Shown here piece by piece: positions 16,414-24,713 of a stretch of 59,618 nt of DNA. The position numbers were made by a program, and so were the translations under genes. Numbering within the stretch: the first letter of the stretch is position 1; the number at the start of each line of letters is the position of its first letter. The stretch is from Polyangiaceae bacterium. GTDB lineage: Bacteria > Myxococcota_A > Polyangia > Polyangiales > Polyangiaceae. The notes beneath the pieces were generated by a model. The model did not search any database, was not told the DNA's origin, and worked only from the letters and a program-made list of their open reading frames with translations. The stretch covers positions 1 to 59,618 of the forward strand of contig JAFGBI010000316.1 in the NCBI GenBank assembly GCA_016933275.1, read 5' to 3'.

Positions 16414-17082
16414 ATGAACCAGTACCCCGGCGTCATCGGTCGTAAGGTCGGAATGACGCAGATCTTCAACGCCGACGGCACGGTCGTGCCCTGCACCGTC
16501 GTCGAGGCTCGCCCGGTGGTCGTGGCGAAGCGCACCCAGGCGCAGGATGGCTACGACGCGATCGTGCTCGGCATTGGCGAGCGCAAGGAGAAGCACACAT
16601 CCAAGCCGCTCGCTGGCTTCTTCAAGAAGCAGAACGTCTCGCCCCGGCGCTCCCTTCGCGAGCTCCGCTGCCCCGCCGAATACGCTGCCAAGTACGAGGT
16701 CGGGCAAGAGGTTCGGCTCGATGAGGTGTTTTCTGAAGGGCAGTTCGTCGACGTGCAAGGCGTCTCGATCGGGCGCGGTTTTTCGGGCGTGATGCGGCGT
16801 CACAACTTCAAGGGTCAGTCGCAGACGCACGGCACCCACGAGTACGAGCGGCACGGTGGTGCCATCGGCACCAACATGACGCCTGGTCGCACGCTGCCGG
16901 GGATGAAGATGCCCGGTCAGCATGGCAACCGGACGCTCTCCGTGCTGAACCAACGCGTGGTGAAGGTCATCCCCGACCAGAACCTGCTCCTCATCCGCGG
17001 TGGCATCCCCGGCTCGCGCAACTCGCTCGTCGTGGTGCGTGGCGCCATCAAGCGCCGTGGCGGGATGCCCAAGAGCGCGTGA
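16414..17082 (+). CDS. rplC: 50S ribosomal protein L3
   Basis: This 222-residue L3 binds 23S rRNA early in assembly near the peptidyl transferase centre. Typical features are IGRKVGMTQIF at the N-terminus, GRGFSGVMRRHNFKGQ, the segment HGGAIGTNMTPGRTLPGMKM that reaches into the ribosome core, and LIRGGIPGSRN. The start MNQYPGVIG fits the family; a 20-residue upstream extension does not. L3 is normally the second gene of the S10 operon (rpsJ-rplC-rplD). Here neither neighbour is present, so the gene is either relocated or a second copy. A hairpin (17089-17113) separates it from the rRNA-modification fusion gene downstream. Confidence 0.97.
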   Translation: MNQYPGVIGRKVGMTQIFNADGTVVPCTVVEARPVVVAKRTQAQDGYDAIVLGIGERKEKHTSKPLAGFFKKQNVSPRRSLRELRCPAEYAAKYEVGQEVRLDEVFSEGQFVDVQGVSIGRGFSGVMRRHNFKGQSQTHGTHEYERHGGAIGTNMTPGRTLPGMKMPGQHGNRTLSVLNQRVVKVIPDQNLLLIRGGIPGSRNSLVVVRGAIKRRGGMPKSA

Positions 17083-17088
17083 GCCCTG

Positions 17089-17113
17089 GGATCCGGGGTC
17101 GCGCGCCGGATCC
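17089..17113 (+). terminator. stem-loop between rplC and the modification-enzyme fusion
   Basis: GGATCCGG and its exact complement form an 8-bp stem with a nine-base loop, six bases after the rplC stop. Only two T residues follow, so it is a weak intrinsic terminator candidate or an attenuator that lowers expression of the next gene. Confidence 0.4.
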
Positions 17114-17137
17114 TTCGTAGCGGAGGGGGACGGTCGC

Positions 17138-18775
17138 GTGGCGTTCGAGCGGGTGTTGGCCGACTGGCTAGAGGACCGCACGCTCGTCAGCGAGCTCGAT
17201 CTGCTCGTGGTCGACAAGCCGTCCGGAGTCGTGGTGCACGGCGGGGACGAGGGGCTCGGCGCAGATCTGGTGGGACGGCTTCGGGCGTGGTTCCGCTCCC
17301 GCGGGGAGCCCGAGTACCTCGGTGTGCACCATCGGCTCGATCTTGGCGCATCGGGCGTGTTGCTCTTCACGCGTTCGCCTCGTCACAACGTGGAGGTCGC
17401 TCGGTCGTTTTCGGAGCACACCGTCGAGCGAGTGTACGTCGCGGTCGTGGGTGGGACTGCGCTTCCCGATGCCGGCGAGCTAGTCCACCGTTTGGCGGCC
17501 GAGAAGGGCCGGCCGACACGGGTGGTCGACCGCGGAGGACGTCTTGCCAGAGCTCGGTATCGGGTCCTCGAGCGACGGGGTAGTCGTGCCCTGGTGGAGC
17601 TCCGGCCGGCGACCGGGCGCACCCACCAGCTCCGGGTCCAGCTCGCCGCCGTCCACGCGCCCATCGTGGGAGACACGATCTACGGGGGGGCGGCGGCACC
17701 CCGCCTCATGCTTCACTCGGCTGTCCTGGGGGTGCTCGGGCGGCGCTTCACGGCAGCGGTACCGCCGCTGTTCCTTGCGTCGCTCGGCGGTCGCGACGGC
17801 GAGCTCGGGGCACCTGCCGAAGTCGCGCGCGGGCTCGTCGAGGCGGCGTGGCGCCGGGCCCCGGTCGGGCGCAGGACGGACGCCTATCGCCTCGTGAACG
17901 GGATCGGAGACGGACTCCCGGGCATCGTCGTCGATCGCTACTGCGAGCACGCGGTGCTCGCGCTGGGGAGCGAAGAGGCAATCGCCCGCGAGGCCGAGCT
18001 GGTGGCAGGGGTGCTCGCGCTGGGCGCGAGCAGCGTGCACGTCAAACGGCATCTGAAGGCCGATCTGCGGAGGCTCGACCCCGGTGCCCTCGCGTCCCCC
18101 GCCCCGGCGGCGGGGAGCGCGCCCACGGGCACGGTCATCGTCAACGAGAACGGGCTCCGGCTCGCCGTGCGGCTCGACTCGGGGCTCTCGACGGGCCTGT
18201 TCGTCGACCAGCGCGACAACCGCGCGCTCGTGCGCCGGCTTGCTGCGGGGGCACGGGTCCTCAATCTCTTCGCCTACACCTGCTCCTTCACCATCGCTTC
18301 GGCGACGGGTGGCGCGCGCGAAACCGTCAGCGTGGACCTCTCCTCCGCCGCCTTGAGACGTGGCCGTGAGAATCTCGCCCTGAACGGTATCGCCGGACCC
18401 CAGCACCAGCTCCACCGCGCCGACGCCGGCGCCTGGCTGCGCCGCGCACGCGCCCGGGGCGAGCGGTTCGATCTCGTGGTGCTCGATCCCCCGAGCTTCG
18501 GCACGGTGCGCGGTCGTGCTGGATTCTCCATCACCCGGGATCTCGAGGTCGTGGCTGCGGACGCGATCGCGCTGCTGGCTCCCGGCGGCCGCCTGCTCGC
18601 GGTCACCAACCACCGGAAGACCACCGTCGAGGGCCTTCGTCGACTCCTCCACCGTGCGGCCCGCTCTGCGGGTCGGACCGTCACGCAGGTCAAGGACTGC
18701 GTTTCCGGCTACGACTGTCCTCCCCACCCGGACGGACCGAGCCCGAGCAAGAGCGCGCTGGTCACCGTGCGGTAG
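17138..18775 (+). CDS. RluA-type pseudouridine synthase fused to RlmI-like rRNA methyltransferase
   Basis: This 545-residue protein has two catalytic halves. Residues about 20-215 are an RluA-family pseudouridine synthase, with catalytic Asp68 in HHRLDLGASGVLLFTRS and the RPATGRTHQLRVQLA motif. Residues about 240-545 resemble the catalytic part of RlmI-type cytosine-C5 methyltransferases: YRLVNGIGDGLPGIVVDRY, ENGLRLAVRLDSGLSTGLFV, the SAM motif VLNLFAYTCSFTIA and VVLDPPSFGTVRG. The PUA domain that normally precedes RlmI is missing and the synthase takes its place. The start is GTG, with GGAGGGGG ten bases upstream. It follows rplC by 55 bases on the same strand, fitting a ribosome-maturation role. 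Target bases are unknown. Confidence 0.88.
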   Translation: MAFERVLADWLEDRTLVSELDLLVVDKPSGVVVHGGDEGLGADLVGRLRAWFRSRGEPEYLGVHHRLDLGASGVLLFTRSPRHNVEVARSFSEHTVERVYVAVVGGTALPDAGELVHRLAAEKGRPTRVVDRGGRLARARYRVLERRGSRALVELRPATGRTHQLRVQLAAVHAPIVGDTIYGGAAAPRLMLHSAVLGVLGRRFTAAVPPLFLASLGGRDGELGAPAEVARGLVEAAWRRAPVGRRTDAYRLVNGIGDGLPGIVVDRYCEHAVLALGSEEAIAREAELVAGVLALGASSVHVKRHLKADLRRLDPGALASPAPAAGSAPTGTVIVNENGLRLAVRLDSGLSTGLFVDQRDNRALVRRLAAGARVLNLFAYTCSFTIASATGGARETVSVDLSSAALRRGRENLALNGIAGPQHQLHRADAGAWLRRARARGERFDLVVLDPPSFGTVRGRAGFSITRDLEVVAADAIALLAPGGRLLAVTNHRKTTVEGLRRLLHRAARSAGRTVTQVKDCVSGYDCPPHPDGPSPSKSALVTVR

Positions 18776-18847
18776 TCTCTTGGCGGCGTGACCTTGATCG
18801 AATCTGGCAGGGACTCTCTCGGGTGCGGCTCGAGGACACTCCCCGGA

Positions 18848-18984
18848 GCAGCAATCAGGTTGATTGCTGCGTCAAATCAAGGACTCTCAATCACCGGCCG
18901 CGCATCGGCGACACTGGATGCGTCGGACCGACGATCGGAGCGGATTGGCGACCAGCAAGGACCGATGCGCGGCCGGCGCTCTAG
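18848..18984 (+). repeat. palindromic repeat element between convergent genes
   Basis: The left part (18848-18870) is the same perfect 23-bp palindrome found at 2112-2134. It lies 72 bases beyond the stop of the upstream gene and reads in the same sense relative to that gene. A second 15-bp perfect inverted repeat follows (18894-18908 with 18962-18976, arms CCGGCCGCGCATCGG). The right edge reads CTAGAGC on the - strand and supplies the TAG stop of the isoaspartyl methyltransferase gene. Layout parallels the element at 1980-2139, but the internal sequence differs. Confidence 0.6.
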
Positions 18985-19808
18985 TCCGCGCCTTCGCCGA
19001 GGAACGGCACGAAGCGGACGCCGAGGAGGCGCTCGACGCGGAAGGCCGCGGGTCCGCGACCCGGTGCGAGGCGGGTCCAACGCTCGAGATCCTGGCCGTA
19101 CTCCTGCGGCCCCACCGGGATCACGAGGCGGCCGCCCACGGCGAGCTGGTCGAGCAGCGGCTGGGGCACGCGCTCTGGCGCCGCGGTGACGAGGATGACA
19201 TCGAAGGGCGCTGCCTCCGGCCATCCGCGGTATCCATCGCCGATCCGGAGCGCCACGCGCGTCGCCGAGTACCCGGCCTCGCGGAGATTCCGCTCCCCGA
19301 AGCGCGCGACCGGCTCGAGGTACTCGATGCTGTGCGTCATGCCGCACACCTCGGCGAGGACCGCGGCCTGATAGCCGCTTCCCGTACCTACCTCCAGGCA
19401 GTGGTCGTTCGGTTGGGGTGCCGCGGCGGCCGTCATGTAGGCCACGATGAAGGGCTGGCTGATCGTCTGCCCGTGTCCGATCGGGAGCGGGCGGTCCTCG
19501 TAGGCGGCGGCCCGAACACTCGACGGTACGAACCGATGTCTCGGCACCCGGCGTATCGCTGCCAGGACCCGCTCGTCCCGGATCCCCTCGGCGATCATGG
19601 CGTTCTCCACGAGCTCTTCCCGCTCTGCCCGGCGCTCGTCGGCGACCGCTGACGAGGTTGACCGCGGCGCAGAGGGAGATGGCGTCGAGGTGGACGGCGT
19701 GGTGGGAGGTGGTGGGCTTGGCAGGGCGCCAGCGTTCGTCGCCACCTCGTGCCGCGAGCAAGCGGCAGCCAGCGCAGCGAGTCCGAGCGGTCCCCAGGCG
19801 GTGCCCAT
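18981..19808 (-). CDS. pcm: protein-L-isoaspartate O-methyltransferase, putative lipoprotein
   Basis: This 275-residue protein methylates damaged isoaspartyl residues using SAM. Family features are FVPSSVRAAAYEDRPLPIG, GQTISQPFIVAYMTA, the SAM motif CLEVGTGSGYQAAVLAEVCG and GRLVIPVGP. Unusually, the enzyme is preceded by a hydrophobic stretch ending in a lipobox-like LAALAAAC and a Pro/Ser/Thr-rich linker of about 35 residues. This suggests export and lipid anchoring; most Pcm enzymes are cytoplasmic. An in-frame start at 19886 adds 26 residues with several arginines and might supply the positive n-region, so the start is uncertain. The TAG stop belongs to a dispersed CTAGAGC element. Confidence 0.85.
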   Translation of the reverse strand: MGTAWGPLGLAALAAACSRHEVATNAGALPSPPPPTTPSTSTPSPSAPRSTSSAVADERRAEREELVENAMIAEGIRDERVLAAIRRVPRHRFVPSSVRAAAYEDRPLPIGHGQTISQPFIVAYMTAAAAPQPNDHCLEVGTGSGYQAAVLAEVCGMTHSIEYLEPVARFGERNLREAGYSATRVALRIGDGYRGWPEAAPFDVILVTAAPERVPQPLLDQLAVGGRLVIPVGPQEYGQDLERWTRLAPGRGPAAFRVERLLGVRFVPFLGEGAD

Positions 19809-20132
19809 TCGTGAAGGATGCCGTAACCAACCCAGGGTGCCAGGACCCGGGAGGGGGATGACCGATACCACCGGCGAGTCGAGCACTTACCACGTCGAGC
19901 CGCATCGCGGTCGGGCTCGGGACCGCCGTCGTTGGCCACGACCGGGGCCTGGGCCCGAGGCCCGCCCGCCGCGAACATTGCAGCGGACAGGTGAGGATTC
20001 CCTCACCCTGCGCGTCGCGTCTCGCGCAGCCGATCGCCCGAGGCCGATTCCGAGTCCGTCACTCCCCTCACCGGCCAACGCGGATTGGGCTGGCGAGGGC
20101 CTCGTCGGAGTGCTCTCCTGAGAGGTGTTCCG

Positions 20133-21128
20133 ATGAACGCAAAGATCCTGATCGACGCCATCGTCCGCCAAACGATGATACTCATCGCGCAGCTCTCGAC
20201 AGCCGACGGCGTGCGTTCACCCCTCTCTCACGTCGCCGACGAGGTTTTCATCGGGCTCGTGCGGGAGCTCGAGAGCCAGGGACTCGGAAAGAAGGTGATA
20301 GCCGACATGTTCGGGCTGGCCCTCCGCTCCTACCAACAGAAGGTGCAGCGGCTGAGCGAGTCCGCAACGAAGCGAGGCGTGACCCTGTGGGGTGCCGTCC
20401 ACTCGTTCCTGGCTGGTGTTCCCGCCGCCAGTCGTGCCGAGGTGCTGGAACACTTCAAGCACGACGAAGAACAGAAGGTCCGCAGCATCCTCAACGATCT
20501 GGTCGAGACCGGCCTGGTCTGTCGGAGTGGTCGGGGAAACGACGCCCGGTATCGGGTGGCCACGGAGGAGGAGCTCCAGGACCTGGGCGCCAGCGGGACG
20601 GTGGACACCCCGGACACCAACGCGGCCCTCGTCTGGGTCTACGTCTATCGCATGAGCCCGCTCCGGCGAGACGAGCTCGCCCGCATCCTTCCGCTCCCCG
20701 CGGCGGCCCTCGACGCGGCAATTCAGCGCCTGGCGGCGGACGAGCGGATCCGGCTCGAAACGCGGCCGGACGGCGTCTATTGTCTGACCTCGCAATGCCT
20801 CATCGCGCTCGGACAGGCGGCTGGCTGGGAAGCAGCCATCGTGGACCACCATCGGGCCGTGCTCAATGCACTGGTCGCGAAGGTGGTGAGCGGTCGTCAT
20901 GTCTCCGGTGCGACCGACGAAGTCGGCGGTACGACGCTCTCGTTCGACCTCTGGCCGGGTCATCCCCAGGAGGCCGAGGTGCGTCAGCTCCTCGCCTCGG
21001 TCCGGAAGCAGATTCTGCCGATGTGGGAGCAGATCGCGGCGTACAACCAGGCGAATCGACCCGACTCCACATACAAGGTGACCTTCTACTGCGGGCAGTA
21101 CTTGGTGGAGGAGGGCGAGGGCTCGTGA
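20133..21128 (+). CDS. conserved myxobacterial protein with winged-helix-like regions
   Basis: This 331-residue protein is of a kind I associate with myxobacteria, but it has no established function. The N-terminal 100 residues (AKILIDAIVRQTMILIAQLS, VFIGLVRELESQGLGKKVIADMF, LRSYQQKVQRL) look like a helical DNA-binding module with a helix-turn-helix. A second winged-helix-like region follows (EVLEHFKHDEEQKVRSILNDLVETGLVCRSG, about 105-150). There is no signal peptide. The start at MNAKIL has GAGAGG nine bases upstream. Its stop overlaps the GTG of the GH30-like gene by four bases, so the two are translated together. Regulation of that gene or its locus is a guess. Confidence 0.75.
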   Translation: MNAKILIDAIVRQTMILIAQLSTADGVRSPLSHVADEVFIGLVRELESQGLGKKVIADMFGLALRSYQQKVQRLSESATKRGVTLWGAVHSFLAGVPAASRAEVLEHFKHDEEQKVRSILNDLVETGLVCRSGRGNDARYRVATEEELQDLGASGTVDTPDTNAALVWVYVYRMSPLRRDELARILPLPAAALDAAIQRLAADERIRLETRPDGVYCLTSQCLIALGQAAGWEAAIVDHHRAVLNALVAKVVSGRHVSGATDEVGGTTLSFDLWPGHPQEAEVRQLLASVRKQILPMWEQIAAYNQANRPDSTYKVTFYCGQYLVEEGEGS

Positions 21129-22798
21129 CGGCGAGGCCCGACGATTGGCGGGGGGCGGCGCTTCTCGCCCTGCTCGCCTGCATCGTCACTGGCTGCGAGC
21201 CCAGCACTGGCCCCCGTACGGACAGTCAAACCAACTGGTATCGCGTGTGCGAGAGCGATGCCCAGTGCGGGGGGCTCAGCTGTGTCTGCGGGGTGTGCAC
21301 TCGGATTTGCGACGCGGACGTGGCCTGCTCCGATTTCAGCGGCGCCACCTGCGTCGCGGCCGACGAGGTGGGCGCGATCGCGCTCTGCAGTGGTCGGTCT
21401 CCCCAGTGCGACGGTCTCTGCCTCACGCGGTGTGACGCGGAGACGTGTTCCGGCGACCAGACCTGCGTCGCTGATGTCTGCACCCCGCGTCCCGAACCGG
21501 CGGTTCACGTCGTCGTCGACGTCGCGGCCCATCACCAGGAGCTGCTCGGATTCGGAGCCACGCTGGCCTACGCGGAGGATGGCATCGTCCTGCACCCGCG
21601 TCGCAGCGAACTCTACGCCGCCATGTTCTCCGACCTCGGTCTCGACGTCCTCAGATTGCGGAACCGGTACGGCTACACCGGGGACGACGACCTCACGACC
21701 GCGAGCGAGATCCTGAGCGCGGCGACGACGAGCCTCGGGCGCGAGCCGACCGTGCTCTTGACCTCATGGAGCCCGCCGGTCGCGCTGAAGGCCAACGGGG
21801 CTCTCGAGTGCAGCGGCGACCACGAAACCTGTACCCTCGCCAGGGCGCAGGATGGGCGCTACGACTACGCGGGCTTCGCTGCCTACTGGCGCGCCTCGCT
21901 CGATGCCTACGCGATGGTGGGGCTCGTGCCCGACTACATCGGCATCCAGAACAACCCGGACTACGTCCCGCTGGCTACGGAGCCAGGCGAGGGGTGTCGG
22001 TTCGCACCAACGGAGGGCCCCGCGACCGTGTACGTGGACGGAGAGCCAGTGGAGGTCGAGTACCCTGGATTCGCGGAGGCGCTGACGGCGGTTCTCGGTG
22101 AGATCGCTGACTTGCCGCAGGCTCCGATGATCGCTGCTCCGGAGTCGTCCAACGTCCTCAGCACCATCGAATACGCTGCCTCCCTCGACATGACGGAGGT
22201 CGACGCCATCACGCACCACATGTACGACTCCGATCCGGAGGCCGTCGACCTCGACGATCTCGGGACGCTCGGTGAGCTCGGCCAGAGCCTCGGTCTTCCG
22301 ATCATGCAGACGGAGATGGAAGCCGACGGCTTCGGCACCGCCCTTCTGTTGCATCATGCCGTCACGGTGGAGGGGGTGTCGGCGTACATCCAGAACGTGC
22401 TGGTGGGCCCCTCGCCCGACTCGGGTGGCTACGCGGGCACGATGATCGCGTTCGACGTGGAGGGTTTCGCGCTTGAGGATCCCTACTATGCTCTGCGCCA
22501 CTACGCACGCCACACGGATCCCGGCTGGATTCGGGTGGACGCCCTGGTTGACGACGAGCGACTGCTCGCGACGGCGTGGGCTGCTCCTGCGGGGGAGGCG
22601 ATGACCGTGGTGCTCGTCAACAGCGACACGGTCGAGCTTGCCGTGAGGCTCGACCTCGGCGCCGCGGCCACCATGACATCGGCGGTGACCCGCACGGTGT
22701 TCGATGGGGTCGAGCGCTCTGCCGTGCTCGGCATCCTGCCGGAAGACGGGGTCCTGCGCGTGCCGGGACACGCGATCGTCACCCTCGCCCTGCGGTGA
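21125..22798 (+). CDS. GH30-like lipoprotein with altered acid/base residue
   Basis: This 557-residue lipoprotein has a signal peptide ending in IVTGC24. A Cys-rich stretch (about 25-120, many CxxxC-type pairs) of the sort common in myxobacterial surface proteins follows, then a GH30-like (beta/alpha)8 domain with a C-terminal beta domain. Landmarks parallel bacterial glucuronoxylanases: LGFGATLAYAEDG, GIQNNPDY, MIAAPESSN, AITHHMYDSD and IMQTEMEAD. In active GH30 enzymes the acid/base lies in IQNEP; here that position is Asn277. The likely nucleophile Glu397 (QTEME) is kept. The protein may be a carbohydrate binder or have unusual chemistry. The GTG start overlaps the preceding stop. Confidence 0.82.
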   Translation: MTARPDDWRGAALLALLACIVTGCEPSTGPRTDSQTNWYRVCESDAQCGGLSCVCGVCTRICDADVACSDFSGATCVAADEVGAIALCSGRSPQCDGLCLTRCDAETCSGDQTCVADVCTPRPEPAVHVVVDVAAHHQELLGFGATLAYAEDGIVLHPRRSELYAAMFSDLGLDVLRLRNRYGYTGDDDLTTASEILSAATTSLGREPTVLLTSWSPPVALKANGALECSGDHETCTLARAQDGRYDYAGFAAYWRASLDAYAMVGLVPDYIGIQNNPDYVPLATEPGEGCRFAPTEGPATVYVDGEPVEVEYPGFAEALTAVLGEIADLPQAPMIAAPESSNVLSTIEYAASLDMTEVDAITHHMYDSDPEAVDLDDLGTLGELGQSLGLPIMQTEMEADGFGTALLLHHAVTVEGVSAYIQNVLVGPSPDSGGYAGTMIAFDVEGFALEDPYYALRHYARHTDPGWIRVDALVDDERLLATAWAAPAGEAMTVVLVNSDTVELAVRLDLGAAATMTSAVTRTVFDGVERSAVLGILPEDGVLRVPGHAIVTLALR

Positions 22799-22880
22799 TG
22801 GCCCAATCACTTGACGAGGCGCGGAGGGTCGGCGACCGTCGTAGCTCGCTCGCCCGCCCTGAGCCAACCGTCCGCCATTC

Positions 22881-23477
22881 ATGACGAGCCGCCGCAATCT
22901 GTACCAGGGCGATGCCCGCACCCGGCAGGCGCGCGCCCAGGGCTATCCAGCAAGGAGCGTCTTCAAGCTCGAGGAGATCGATCGACGGGTCCGGCTCTTC
23001 AAGTCGGGTCAGCGCGTCCTCGATCTCGGCGCGATGCCCGGTTCGTGGACGCTCTACGCCTGTGAGAGGGTCGGACCGGGCGGGGTGGTCGTCGCGGTCG
23101 ATCTGAAGCCCATCACCGTCAGCCTGCCGCCGCAGGCGATCGCCCTCGTGGGGGACGCCCTCGCGCTCGAGGACTCGGTGTTTGCCGCGCATGGGCCGTT
23201 CGATGTGGTGTTGAGCGACATGGCGCCGAGCACCAGCGGCGCCCGGGAGCGGGACCAGGCGCGGAGCGTGGAGCTCTTCCTTCGTGCGGTTGCCGTTGCC
23301 GGGGCGGTCGGCAGACCGGGATCGTCCTTCGTGGGCAAGCTCTTCATGGGGCCCGACTTCACCGCTGCGCGGCGCACTGTCGCGGCGAGTTGCCGAGATT
23401 GCCGCGTGGTCCGCCCGGAGGGGACCCGGCAGCGGAGCTCGGAGGTTTTCGTCATCGGGCTCGGCTTCGGGGCCTGA
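22881..23477 (+). CDS. rlmE: 23S rRNA 2'-O-ribose methyltransferase RlmE (FtsJ)
   Basis: This 198-residue enzyme methylates the 2'-OH of a uridine in the A-loop of 23S rRNA. The K-D-K-E catalytic set is visible: Lys29 (RSVFKLEEID), Asp113 (LSDMAPSTSG), Lys153 (VGKLFMG) and Glu188 (RQRSSEVFVI). The SAM motif is LDLGAMPGSW. Length and order match the family, and RARAQGYPARS at the start is typical. It stands 82 bases after the GH30-like gene on the same strand; the two are not obviously related. No FtsH gene follows, unlike in enterobacteria. Confidence 0.95.
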   Translation: MTSRRNLYQGDARTRQARAQGYPARSVFKLEEIDRRVRLFKSGQRVLDLGAMPGSWTLYACERVGPGGVVVAVDLKPITVSLPPQAIALVGDALALEDSVFAAHGPFDVVLSDMAPSTSGARERDQARSVELFLRAVAVAGAVGRPGSSFVGKLFMGPDFTAARRTVAASCRDCRVVRPEGTRQRSSEVFVIGLGFGA

Positions 23478-23570
23478 GGCGAGTCGCGCCTCCGCCGCGG
23501 AGGACCTCCGTTCTCCTGCCAAATTGCGGAGTTTGCCTGGCCGCGTCCGCTGCGGGATGCTTCCTGCTCG

Positions 23571-24713
23571 ATGGTGCCGGGTTCGTGCTGCGATACGTCC
23601 GAGCAATCCTGGCACCCCTATGCGCGTCTCGAACGACGGCTCCGCACCTGCGTCTGGGACATCACCCAGCGCTGCAACCTGCGCTGCGTGCACTGCGAGA
23701 ACCGCAGCGGACCCGGCTCGCCGCGCGAGCTCACGCTCACCGAGATGCTGCGGGTGGGGGACAGCTTGGCGCGGCTCGGGTGCGAATTCGTGGACATCAC
23801 GGGTGGCGAGCCCCTCACCTTTCGGGGATGGGACCGACTCGTCCGCCACCTTGCTGTCCTCGGGATGCGCGTCTCGCTGATCACCAACGGCCTCCTCCTC
23901 GACGAGCGGCGGCTCGCCATGGCCGTTGCAGCGGGGGTCGGGCTGGTCGTCGTCAGCCTCGACGGCACGGAGGAGATCCACGACGCCACGCGACTTCGCC
24001 TCGGGAGTGGGCCATCTCCGTTTCGGCTCGCCATCGAAGGCCTCGTGCGCGCGCAGCGGGTGCTGCCCGTGGCCGTGCTGACGCAGATCAACCGGCAGAA
24101 CGTCCACGATCTGCCGGCTCTCCACCGGCAGCTTCGCGAGCTTCACGTGCGGCGCTGGCAGGTGCAGCTAGCGGTCCCCGCGGGACGTCTCCTGGATCAC
24201 GAGGTGCCCTACGTCATCGCTCCCGCCGACCTCCCGAGGGTCGCCGCTTGGATCGAGGCCGTGCGCCGGCGGGGGGGACCGCCGGACCTCGAGGTGAGCG
24301 ACAACATCGGCTATTATACGGCGAGTGAGCGCTGGATCCGGCAGCGTGGCGGGCGACCGGGGCTCTGGCTGGGCTGTGTCGCCGGTTTGCGGTCCGCCAC
24401 CATCACCTACGAGGGGCGGGTGCGCGGATGCTCGATGATGCCTGCGGAATTCGACGCCGGCGACCTGCACGAGGAATCGCTCGAGTCCATCTGGGAGGAC
24501 CGTTCGCGTTTCGCGTACACGCTCGACTACGATCCCAGGCGGTTGACCGGGGCCTGTGGGCACTGCAAGTTCGGTCCGGTCTGCCGAGCTGGGTGTACGA
24601 CGATGGCCTACTACAGCACCGGCAGCATCTACGAGAACCCCTATTGCCTCCACCGGCTAGAGTCGTCCGCGGTCCTTTCGCACCCCACCCCCAACCCGGG
24701 AGCGTTCGGATGA
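23571..24713 (+). CDS. radical SAM/SPASM enzyme A
   Basis: This 380-residue radical SAM protein carries CNLRCVHC (Cys35, Cys39, Cys42) for the SAM-binding [4Fe-4S] cluster and the TGGEP motif near 85. A SPASM domain follows, starting with the pattern C269-x12-G-x4-C287 and continuing with CGHCKFGPVCRAGC and a final Cys. SPASM proteins bind extra iron-sulfur clusters and typically modify peptides or small proteins. Its stop overlaps the ATG of a second enzyme of the same type by four bases. Together with the Cys-rich protein after that, it forms a compact three-gene operon. The starting Met could be another nearby codon; no strong ribosome site is visible. Confidence 0.9.
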   Translation: MVPGSCCDTSEQSWHPYARLERRLRTCVWDITQRCNLRCVHCENRSGPGSPRELTLTEMLRVGDSLARLGCEFVDITGGEPLTFRGWDRLVRHLAVLGMRVSLITNGLLLDERRLAMAVAAGVGLVVVSLDGTEEIHDATRLRLGSGPSPFRLAIEGLVRAQRVLPVAVLTQINRQNVHDLPALHRQLRELHVRRWQVQLAVPAGRLLDHEVPYVIAPADLPRVAAWIEAVRRRGGPPDLEVSDNIGYYTASERWIRQRGGRPGLWLGCVAGLRSATITYEGRVRGCSMMPAEFDAGDLHEESLESIWEDRSRFAYTLDYDPRRLTGACGHCKFGPVCRAGCTTMAYYSTGSIYENPYCLHRLESSAVLSHPTPNPGAFG

